From positions 870,001 to 905,744 of the forward strand of contig JACVTC010000079.1 of assembly GCA_016946835.1 (NCBI GenBank): 35,744 nt of DNA. Reading direction: 5' to 3'. Below are positions 1 to 9,480 of this stretch, one piece after another; positions within the stretch are counted from its first letter, which is position 1; every line of letters begins with the position of its first letter. Source of the stretch: Neocallimastix lanati (nom. inval.). Its lineage: Eukaryota; Neocallimastigomycota; Neocallimastigomycetes; Neocallimastigales; Neocallimastigaceae. Position numbers and translations under genes: made by a program. The notes under the pieces were generated by a model. That model was not told where the DNA came from. It saw only the letters and a program-made list of their open reading frames with translations, and made no database searches.

Positions 1-1409
1 AATTACAGAAAATTTAAACAATTTTATATTATATTATATTATATAAATATATAAATATAAATATATTTTTTCAATTATTGTATATTTTAAATTAAATTAA
101 TTTTATTTTATTTATTAGGGTTTGGAATGGTTAATCCATTTGATATATAAAATAATTTATTATTTTTATTATTTATATTAACTGTTAGAATAGGTGAAAC
201 ATATGAAATAAAGTGTCATATTTTATTAAAAACATATTAAAATAACTTAAAATTAAAGCCTATTTAATACATTGTCAAATATGTATATTGTAATAAATTA
301 AATATACAAGCCACATTATAAACATATAAATACCTGTAAATTCGTATTAGTTTAATATTTAGTTAATAATATAAGTAGCTCAATAATAACCCTTAATCAT
401 AATATATTCATTTAATAAAGTTAACATATAAATTTCCAAATTCCTAATATTTACAAATATTAATAAAATTTGTTACAATATGTGAATTTATATATTAAAT
501 GAATCTAGAATAATGATCATATAAATTATTAATATAAACGTAATATAATGTAATTAATTAAGAGTATTCTAGAACAAGCCACATTTTTAGTATAAATTCA
601 TGTAAATTTCATGATGTTGAACATGGCTAGTTAACCTATTTTATATTTACTTATAAATGAACCTTCTTAATAAAAAACTTCATATCAAATAAAACAAAAA
701 TTTAAAGAAATATATAAAATTTTAATAAAAATTTTGATTATAAATTTAAGTAATAAAAAATTCATTCATTCATTGATTCATGATTAAAGTTAAAATTTAA
801 ATTCACACAAATAAGAATTAAAATAAAATTAAAAAAAATTTTTTAACTGAAAAATACCAAAAAAAAAAAATAAAATAAAAAAAAAAATTAATAATAAAAA
901 AAAAAAATTAATAATAAAAAAAAAAAAATTAATAATATTAATGATAAAAAAAAAAAGTAAAAACTTTTCAATTTTATGATGATGATTTTTTTTTTTATTT
1001 TTTTTTTTTTTTTTTTATAAAATAATTTTAATATATTTATTTATTATTATTTAATTAAAATAAAATATAAAATGTTGAATTTTAAACAATTTATTAATAA
1101 AATAAATAATAATTATTATTAAAATAAAAATAAATTTATAAAATTTTTTGTCTTAACATTATTATTTATTATTTAATTATTCAATTATTATATATTATTT
1201 AATTATTCAATTATTAATAATATTCAATTATTCAATTATTATTAATTTTATTTATTAATTATTATTTATCAATTATTTATTATTAATTATTAAATATCTA
1301 TTTATTATTTATTTCAAAAAAAAAAAAAAAAAAAAAAAAAAATTATATAAATTATATATTCTTAATGTTTGCTTTTTTTTTTTTAATTTTTTTTTCTTGC
1401 ATTATATTA

Positions 1410-1442
<33 letters not shown>

Positions 1443-1483
1443 TATTATTATTTTTATTATTATTTTTATTATTAGTTTTACCT
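1..1483. other. Low-complexity AT-rich DNA, no gene seen
   Basis: No credible coding region. Contents are A/T runs, a short purine repeat around 878-955 (three or four copies of a unit like aattaataat plus an A-run), T-runs at about 986-1015, an A-run near 1315-1341 and a TTA microsatellite around 1411-1470. Around 306-345 and 574-612 lies a pair of related sequences, both starting acaagccacatt, about 268 bp apart; they may be remnants of one repeat. Nothing else is supported. Confidence 0.6.
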
Positions 1484-2099
1484 TTAAATTTTATTATCAT
1501 CTTCATTATCTTCATACTCTTTTATATTTTCATCATTCACTTTCATTTCAATAAGGCATTTTTTTCTAAAAAAAAGCCATATCATACTTTATAATACTTT
1601 TAAAATCATTAAATTTAAATTTTTCATCATATATTTTTTTTCAATTTGGTTTATGGCTATTTTACATGCTTCACTTAAAGAGTTCTTGTCATCGCTCTTG
1701 GATACTTTAATTTCAATTATAATATATTCACTTTTTTTCTTTTTCATTAGGAAAACCTATATCAATTATACCGTATCCACTTTCTTGTTCTGTTACTAAA
1801 CCTTTAACATTAAGATTAAAAAACAACTGCATTAAAAATAGTTGATAAAAATGTTCAGGAGGTAAACTTTCCGTCGATTCTGTCGATTCTGTCGATTCCG
1901 TAGTTTTCTTTAATTTCTTTGATTTCCTTTTGTTATTAATAGGTAAATGACGAAATGACGTGAACTAAATATTGATAGATATTTACTTAAATATTCATTA
2001 ATTACTTTTAATTTTTTTTAATTTTTTTTTTTTTTTATAAATTTTATTAATAAATTCATTTAGAATATCATTTACCGAATAGGAGTCTTTTTCTTAGAT
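1484..2099 (-). pseudogene. Broken C-terminal PD-(D/E)XK nuclease domain of the adjoining AAA-ATPase-like gene
   Basis: Directly downstream of the stop at 2100, the minus strand still translates into family-like sequence, but in changing frames. In order: a helix-like piece SVNDILNEFINK near 2030-2075; a Lys-rich linker with a 9-bp repeat giving Glu-Ser-Thr (1873-1899); a segment with GYGIIDIGFP whose Asp codon is at 1761-1763; EYIIIEIK with Glu-Ile-Lys at 1706-1714; an EACKIAINQIEKK helix; and an IIKYDMAFF-like end, with a stop at 1484-1486. The order D...ExK followed by a QI helix fits the PDDEXK_9 family (PF08011), which normally follows AAA-ATPase_like domains. The frame changes fall at A/T runs (for example about 1732-1738, 1568-1575 and 2083-2110). 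Either the domain has decayed or the assembly carries homopolymer errors; in the latter case the gene is one ORF of about 1420 codons ending at 1484. Confidence 0.75.
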
Positions 2100-4672
2100 T
2101 TATATTTTTTTTTTGTCATTTAATTCATCAATTAAATGATGTAAGCATTCTAAAACTTCTTGATTTGGAATTTTAAAATATATTATATCATTCGATTCCT
2201 TTTTTTCAAGTAAAATATTTTTATAGGATTGAATTTCTTTTGAATCTATTTCCATTAATTTAGATTCGTTTGATGTAATTTTTATCATTTTATCATTCAT
2301 ATTTTTGATGTTTTCTTTATATTCTTCTTCATCTGCTACTGTTAAATAACCAGAAAAAAATAAAACTTTCCAGATGTCTTTATATGAATTATCTTTTTTT
2401 AAATAATTATATTCAATTGGGGAATAGTAATCAAATGATAGGTCAACTATTTTACCACATAATAAGTTTAAAAATTTCACATTAAAATTAAAATTACTAT
2501 TTTTAAGAAGATTTTTTAATTTTTCATTTTTCTCTGAATAAATCCAATAATTAGATAATTCAAAATTATCACGTTTATTTTTATTTTTTTGAACAAATTT
2601 CATTACAGAATATGGATTATAAATATTTTTAATAATACCTATATTTGAAACACAAGAATATCCACCATATTTTTTTCTAAGTCTTTCTTTAATTCCATCT
2701 TCTATATCGTCACTTTTTTCTTTGCTATCAGAAATATTAAAATGGGATAATACGTTTTTTAATTCGTCTTCTGTAAATCCATAGCAATCACTAAAATACA
2801 AATCATTAAGAAGTGTACATTTTGTGATATTATTAGCTCCTGAATTTGAACTACTTAATCCAAAAGAATAACAACCTGTTATTACTCCAAAATACAGATT
2901 AGTATTTTTTTTAAATGTTGATGAAAATATACCTTCTATAATAGGTTGTACTTTATCAAAAACATTAACTCTTTTGGAATTAATAAGAACTTTGTCATAT
3001 TCATCGATTAAAATAATACATCTTCTTTTATAAAATTTTTTTAAACAACTACACATAAATGAAAGAGTACTACTTAATAACATTGTATTATTTTTATTTT
3101 CTATTTCAATCCAATTTCTTTTATCTAAATCGCCCAATTTTTCAAACTCGATTTTATTTCGCATATTTTTAAATAATGTAGATATTATATCTATTAGGAA
3201 ATTCTTTATTTCTTTAAAATTATTGCCTTGTATACCCTTAAAATTTAAATAAATTACAGGATATTTGTGAAAATGTCTCATATTTTTTCTATCTTTACTT
3301 ACTTCTAAGCCATCAAATACGAATTTCTTATCTTCATTTTCTATTTCATTTATCGGCTTTTCAAAAAATTCTTTAATCATACTTAAATTTAAACTTTTTC
3401 CAAATCGTCTTGGTCGTGTGATCAAATAGGCAATAATTTCTTCATGGTTAATTAATTTTGATATCATTTTCGTTTTATCAATTAAATAAAAATTTTTATT
3501 TGAAGCATATTGGAATTCTTCCCCTGTATATATTTCTTTTTGCATTTCTTTTTTTTTAAAACAATTTCCATAATTTATCTCGTAAATTACATCACAATAT
3601 TCTTTTTTAAAGGCTATTCCAAATTTAATGATTTTATCATATTTCTCTTTTAATTTAATATCATCAAATTCTAAATTTTCGTTGTAATCTAAAGCTTCAA
3701 TACATCCTTCTTTAACAATATCGTTATAATTAATTATAATATAAACAATATCATTTTTATTATTATTAGATTTAAGATTTTTCTTAGGAATAATTAATAA
3801 TTCACGAATATTATCATTTTCATTAAATTTTTTTTTGGTAACAACTTCACATTCATCACTTAGACTTAACAATGAATAAATTATACTGTAATATTTATCT
3901 AAAAATTCATTCTCATAATAATCATAACCGGTACCGTAACCTAAATTGCTTTTTATTTTATCTTTTAAGAATTCTATAATCCTTTCTTCATCATAATTAC
4001 GTGTCAATGAGTCAATAGTATTTTTTATTTTTTCATCTTTACATAAATTTTGTTTCCATGATGAAAGTTTATTTTTAATAAATTCGCTAACATCATTAGT
4101 CCTTATTTCTAATTTTACTATTTTAAAATCAAAATTTGTTGTAACAGTCCTATAATCATAAATTAAGTAACCATATCCAACTAATAAAGTCCAAATAATT
4201 TCTCGATGTTTTTCTATATAATCTTTCTTTAACATTTCATAATTCATTAATATTGGAATTTTCTTTACAATACACCCATTTTTAAGTAGAAAAATAATAT
4301 CTTTAATCATAATGTAATCAAAATTTATAAATATTTCATTAAAGAATGTATTAAATTTGGAAGAAAAATCATTCACAATTTCTGTCTTTTCAATTTTTCC
4401 ATTAATATAATTCAATACACTACGTAAATCATAATATTTAACTTTACAATCTTTATTATTATTATCAATGTATTTATCCACTTTATCATTATCATTCATA
4501 TTATCAGCTTTTATATTATTTCTGTTATTACTTTTATTATTATTATTACTATTATTATTATTATTACTATTATTATTATTATTATTATTATTATTACTTT
4601 TATTATTATTATTATTATTATTACTATTATTATTATTATTATTATTACTATTATTATTATTATTACTATTAC

Positions 4673-4723
<51 letters not shown>

Positions 4724-5759
4724 CAATAAAATGAGTTAAATTTGATGAAAAGATAATATTTATTTCATTTGTAATATTAATATTTTTTGAATTTGTAGTT
4801 AATAATTCATTTATACCATAATAACCATATTTATCAAAAATTTCATTGTTTAATTTAAATATGGATATAAGTTTTTTCATTTCAGAATCGGTTATATTAA
4901 AATATTCTTTATATTTACCATCTATTATAGAGTTATTTATTAAATTTATTTCTTTAAAACTATCTTCATTTACATTTAAATTTCTTGTAATGAATGTTTT
5001 AAATAAATAATGATGACGCTTATCTTGATTAAATATCTCCAAAAAGACCTCATCATAAAATTTATAAAATTTATTATAAAAACTAGTATTAACAGTGTTT
5101 AATATGGGTGAATCATAGTTATCTATTAATAATATTATATTCTTATTGAATGCTTTATTTAAACTTAAACATAAAAAAGAAATTGATTCTTTTAATTCAT
5201 ATAATGAAAAAATACCACTTTGAAAATTTTCCCATTGTTCTTTATCATATTTATCTAAATTTTTTAAATTAATGTTTTTATAACTTCTAAACAATTTTTT
5301 AATAAAAGATTTATAACTTTCAATAGTTGCTTCAAAAGTTTTTTCTATTTTAAAGGCAGAACTAAAATCAATGTAAATTACTGGATATTTACCTTGATAT
5401 TTATCAAGGTAGGTTTGGTCATCTTCCTTTTCTTTACTTATTAATAAATTTTCAAAATATTTTTTGTTTCGAAGGTTTTGAAATTCATTTTCTTTTATGT
5501 TTTCATAACTCATTTCAAAAAAATAACGCAACATAGTTAAATTAGTAGTTTTTCCAAATCCAGAGGGCCTAGTAACACATACTATTTCTGAATCATCCTG
5601 TAAAAATTCTTTTATTAATAAGGATTTATCAATATAAAAATATTTACATTTAAACTTTTTTAATAAATCACTACTTTCTTTCCTTTTTTTATTTGGAGGT
5701 TCTACTGTGAAATCCTGATTTTCATTTTCAGTTACTCGTTTTAATTTACTTTCAGCCAT
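2100..5759 (-). CDS. AAA-ATPase-like protein with two P-loop modules (C-terminal nuclease domain frameshifted away)
   Basis: A 1219-residue protein with two AAA-ATPase_like modules (PF09820), a family common in gut bacteria and anaerobic gut fungi whose biological role is not established. Residues 21-27 (PPNKKRK) resemble a nuclear localisation signal. Module 1 has a P-loop RPSGFGKTTN (64-73) and a Walker B IILLIDNYD (208-216) in which the usual Glu is Asn; its sensor region (FITRNL) also lacks the family TG. Module 2 keeps RPRRFGKSLN (782-791), LIDEYD (about 915), an ITG sensor and the YGFTEDEL motif, so it is probably the active ATPase. Between the modules, residues about 345-425 are almost all Asn with scattered Ser and Lys, encoded by an ATT microsatellite. 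The start is the first ATG, followed upstream by an AT-rich leader. The protein ends shortly after IPNQEV, where the family normally continues into a PD-(D/E)XK nuclease; that part is visible out of frame downstream. Family assignment is firm; function is inferred only. Confidence 0.9.
4512..4728. repeat. (ATT)n/(AAT)n microsatellite encoding poly-Asn
   Basis: An interrupted trinucleotide tract inside the AAA-ATPase-like gene. On the minus strand it reads as AAT (Asn) codons, with AGT (Ser) and AAA (Lys) interruptions. Its position between the two modules suggests a flexible linker. The decayed duplicate at 6265-6725 begins at the equivalent poly-Asn tract, which marks this microsatellite as a likely recombination point. 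Confidence 0.9.
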
Positions 5760-6264
5760 TTAAAAATATTTTTTTTTTTTTTTTTTGATTTAATAAAAAA
5801 TTATATAAAATATTATTAAAATTTTTTATATGAAATACTAATACCAATAATAATATAGATAATACAAATTAGAATTCAAAACTTTCTCAAATTGAAAAAA
5901 AAAAAAAAAAAATGATTAAGTCTTGAAACTGATCAAATAAATAATATTAAACCTGAAAGTAAAAAAAAAAATATTACCTCCTTTTATATATAAATATATA
6001 TTTAAAAATAATTTGGTCATAACAAAACTTATGTCCATATAAAAAAAATTTTTTATTTTTAGATATATAATTTAATTTATTTATGACCATTTAAAAGATA
6101 AGTTAACTTTTTCTCCTTCTGAATTAATAAAAAATAATCAAAAATATCAATTAATATTATTTTTAAAAATAATAAAAAAAAAATAAATAAATATAAATTT
6201 TTTTTTTTGTTATTAATATAAAAAATTGATTTTTGTTGAGATTATTTTTATAAATAATTTTAAT
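5760..6264. other. Intergenic, AT-rich, presumed promoter side of the AAA-ATPase-like gene
   Basis: Upstream of the ATG at 5759 lie a T-run and generally AT-rich DNA. No conserved coding piece or recognisable regulatory motif was found on either strand. It separates the gene from its decayed duplicate. Confidence 0.5.
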
Positions 6265-6725
6265 TATTAATTTTCCAACATCATTAGTCTTTATTTTTAA
6301 CTTTCTTACCCCTGAAATACAGTAATTATTACTGGTAATAAAATATATTAAATAACTATTTTTAATTAATAATGTCCAAATAATTTCTATTTATTTATAT
6401 AATCTTTCGTTAATATTTCATAATTTATTAATTTTGGTATTTTCTTTTCAATATACCCATTTTTAAGTAGAAAATTTATATTTCACTTTCCAATATTCAA
6501 AATTTATAAATATTTCTTTAAAGAATTTATTAAATTCGGAAGAAAAAACATTCTCTAATTCTATCTTTTTAATTATTTCATTAATATAATTTATTATACT
6601 ATATAAATCATAGTATTTGAATTTATAATCTTCATTATTATTACTAATGTAATTTCTCATTTCATCATTATCTTTCATATTATCAACTTTTAAATTATAA
6701 CTGTTTTAGCTTTCATTATTATTAT
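6265..6725 (-). pseudogene. Decayed partial duplicate of the middle of the AAA-ATPase-like gene
   Basis: The minus strand holds a 71-codon open stretch (6463-6678) that aligns with the intact neighbour just after its poly-Asn tract: compare KYYDLYSIINYINE here with KYYDLRSVLNYINGK there, and FSSEFNKFFKEIFINF with FSSKFNTFFNEIFINF. Beyond the stop, in other frames, the match continues through FLLKNGYIEKKIPKL (about 6425-6470) and KLKIKTNDV (about 6280-6310), corresponding to roughly residues 415-565 of the full protein. At the other end the similarity stops in a short run of Asn codons near 6720. Neither P-loop module nor the nuclease domain is present, and there are in-frame stops, so this is a truncated pseudogene fragment made by duplication. 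It lies on the same strand, about 500 bp upstream of the intact copy. Confidence 0.85.
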
Positions 6726-8040
6726 TAATAAAACCAAAAAAAAAAAATTTTTTTATAATTAAAATTTTAATTAAAATTTTAATTATAATTTTAATTAAAT
6801 TTTTAATCAAGTTTTTAATTTAATTTAATTTAATTTAATTTTTTTTTTTTTAATTTTTTTTATTTATTATAAATTCATTTTATAAACTTTTATTTTAAAA
6901 TTTCAAGTGTAATATATTATAATTTATTTACCAATTGAATTATACACTATAATATTTATTTATATTTTTATAATATTTATTTATATTTTTATAATATTTA
7001 TTTATATTTTTATAATTTATATTTTTTTTATTATTATTATATACTTTTCTAATATTTATATATAATTTACACTAATTTAAAATTTTGTTAAGAATGTAAC
7101 TGAAATCTCACAATCTCAATTATGATTATTTATAGTTAATATGGCTTTTATTTATTTATATTTAATTATATGAATATTACATAATAAAGAATATTACAGT
7201 TTAACAAAAATATAATAAATAAGATTTATAATAACTATTTAATAACTATCTAATAACTAATGTATTCAAAATGTGGCTTATATTGGCGTATTAATATTAC
7301 AATGTATAATGTATAATTATAATGTAGCTAATACTTAACAAATTTTGTTATTACTGAGAAAATTTTTTATATTATTATGAATAAATTTTTTTTATTTCTT
7401 CTAAAAACAATGAACCTAATCCAACAATTATGAAGTAAAATCTACCAATTTATTTTGGAAGGTAATAAAAAAGTAATGTTGGAGTAATAAAGAATATATT
7501 GAATCTAAATCAAGTCCTTTTATTTTATATTTTCAGATAATTAAACTTCAATAAAATATATATTGATAATATTTTTTTTTAAAGGCCACAAGTATTTTTT
7601 TAAAATAATTTTGAAAGAGAAGTTCATCATTTATATTAATCATTTCTTGGTTCACTTGTACCTTTAATTTTTTTAAATTTTTTTTATAATATTAAAAATA
7701 CTAAATCATAAATGTTGAATTCACATTAACAAGCAGTCAATTCTATTCATATAATCAAAAAAATTCAATTTATTAAAAAACACAATGAAAATATCTCTAA
7801 ATTAGGTTAAGTATAGATCTATTACAAATATTAACACTTAAAGGAAATATAACTTAAACAAAAATAGCAATAAAAATACAAATGGAAAAGAGCAATAATA
7901 ATATTGATAATAATAATAATAAAAAGGAAGACAATTATAATATTGTCAAAAGTAACAAAAGTAATAATTAAATTAATAAGTAATGATAATACTAATAACA
8001 ATAGTAATAATAATAAAAAATTTCAATAATAATAATAACA
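6726..8040. other. Intergenic AT-rich DNA with short tandem repeats
   Basis: No gene. The stretch holds a palindromic AATT-rich tract (about 6755-6850), a three-copy 21-bp tandem repeat (6951-7013), and an Asn-codon-rich A/AAT tract at about 7880-8040 with only a 29-codon open frame. That last tract precedes the copia relic in the same orientation and may be part of its degenerate coding region. An inverted match to the repeat seen at 306 and 574 (aatgtggctt) sits at 7270-7279. Confidence 0.5.
6951..7013. repeat. 21-bp tandem repeat, three copies
   Basis: Three consecutive identical units beginning aatatttatttat, at 6951-6971, 6972-6992 and 6993-7013. AT-only; a simple minisatellite with no evident function. 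Confidence 0.9.
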
Positions 8041-8745
8041 GCAACTCCAAACTTTTAAACATAGTTTTCTTTAAAGTATTCACTTCTTTTGCTACACAAA
8101 AAAAAATAAAAAGAAAAAAAAAAGGCTTCAAAATAAAACAAATTGATATTATTGTCGCCTTCCTAAATTAAAATCTCATTGAAGAAGTATACATGAAACC
8201 TCCTGAAAGACATCCAGATCATAATAAAAAATTTTTTAAGGCTATATATGGATTTAAGACAAGCAGAAAAAGAATTGAATAATGAATCAAATAATTTCTA
8301 TATAAACTTGAGATTTAAACAATTAGTGAAACTTTATCTATAAATAAAGAATTCAAAATATTATTAATTATATTCTTAGAGTGTATATAGATAATGTACT
8401 GATATCTGATAAAAATAAAGAAATTAATAACAAAAAAAATAAAATTTAAAAAATAAAAGATTAAAATAAAAGAAATTGGAGATGTTGAATTCGTGATATG
8501 TCTATTACATTTATGAAGATATGAGAAATAATTAAATTAAACTAAAATAAATATTCAATTTGATTTATTATATAGTTATAATATTTTTAAAAATCATTCC
8601 ACTTTGAGTATATGAAATCATTAGGTTAAATATAAAAGTAATTTAGTAGATGGATTAACGAAATTCCTGAAAAATAATTTTATAGGTATTTCTAAAAAAT
8701 TGTGTCTTCAACAAAATCGACAATTTAAAGATTACAATTTAAACT
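8041..8745 (+). mobile_element. Ty1/copia retrotransposon relic (reverse transcriptase and RNase H fragments)
   Basis: Broken plus-strand coding DNA that reads as copia Pol. Around 8140-8265 it gives IKQIDIIVAFLN, a stop, then EEVYMKPPERHPDHN and AIYGFKTS, matching the copia RT pattern QlDvxxAFLNgxLxEeIYMxxPeg...KAiYGLKQs. At about 8376-8425 it gives RVYIDNVLISDKNKE, the catalytic YVDD box region with the second Asp changed to Asn. At about 8473-8500 it gives EIGDVEF, as in the KEIGDvxFiiG block. Near 8635-8675 it gives NLVDGLTKFL, resembling the C-terminal NLADxLTKxL of the RNase H domain. Stops and frame changes are frequent, and the DNA between YIDN and the RNase H end is shorter than in intact elements. 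Gag, protease and integrase are not visible. A purine-rich ggggaagaaa at 8757-8766 could be the polypurine tract before a 3' LTR. Confidence 0.85.
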
Positions 8746-8766
8746 TAAATTTTAATGGGGAAGAAA

Positions 8767-9480
8767 TACTAGAAAGGAATAATCTATGAAGAATATTATT
8801 TATAAAAAATAGATTCTATTTATAGATAATCAACAGTATTTATAAATTTAATAATATAGTAAAATAAAAGTTTAAAAAATAATATTTCTGTCCTTAAAAA
8901 TGACATAAAAATTTATAATTATATATTTTTTTATTTTTTTTAGTTTCGGGTTTCACTACCATTTAGAATATTTAGGTATTCACAACACTTCCTTATGATT
9001 TCCAATTATGAAAATTATCCCTACTAGACGGTCTTACTGAGTGTTCAAGCAATTGGCGCTATGTCATTCAAAATATTATTGAGAATTTTCTAGTATATAT
9101 ATATGTATATATATATATATATATATTTTTTTTTTCTCAGAGTGTTTCTCCAGTGCCTAACTTCCCTTTCAAGTCGAGGCTAATATAAACCTAACCCAAT
9201 GAAATTTGTACTAGCTTACTTGGTAATTGTATATTAATTAGAAAATTAGTTTACGTAGAATTTATCTTAATAACTTAAACCCATACGATATGAATTCCTT
9301 TGGTAGATATATTTAATAACAGTAATTGTGCACCCCCTCTAAGGGCCAGAGTGATTGAATTATCTTATCTATATTATCTATGAGATTAAAAATAATTTAT
9401 ATATATAAGGGGAGGAGAAATACTTATTTTTACTCACAAACGGTTTTTACTGAATTTGATAGCAAAGATTAAAAGTAATA
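8767..9480 (+). mobile_element. Possible 3' LTR of the copia relic (GC-richer island)
   Basis: Immediately after the candidate polypurine tract, composition changes. Between about 8935 and 9460 the DNA is clearly richer in G/C than its surroundings and is non-coding in all frames. It includes a TA dinucleotide run (about 9096-9127), a TATA-like atttatatatataagggg stretch near 9394-9412 and a C-rich caccccctctaaggg at about 9331-9345. Position and absence of coding fit a solo or 3' LTR, but no matching 5' LTR was found in the window and the ends cannot be fixed. It could instead be an unrelated insertion. Confidence 0.35.

Noticed and set aside
115-120. Telomere-like TTAGGG
   Set aside because: A single copy with no array; chance occurrence.
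1397-1594. Open frame encoding poly-Tyr/Leu/Ile
   Set aside because: Arises from a TTA/TTT microsatellite and runs antisense to the broken nuclease domain; no coding signal.
4468-4734. Poly-Leu and poly-Ile frames over the microsatellite
   Set aside because: Shadows of the poly-Asn tract in the AAA-ATPase-like gene.
9040-9056. tRNA T-loop-like gttcaagc
   Set aside because: The flanking bases do not form T, anticodon and acceptor stems.
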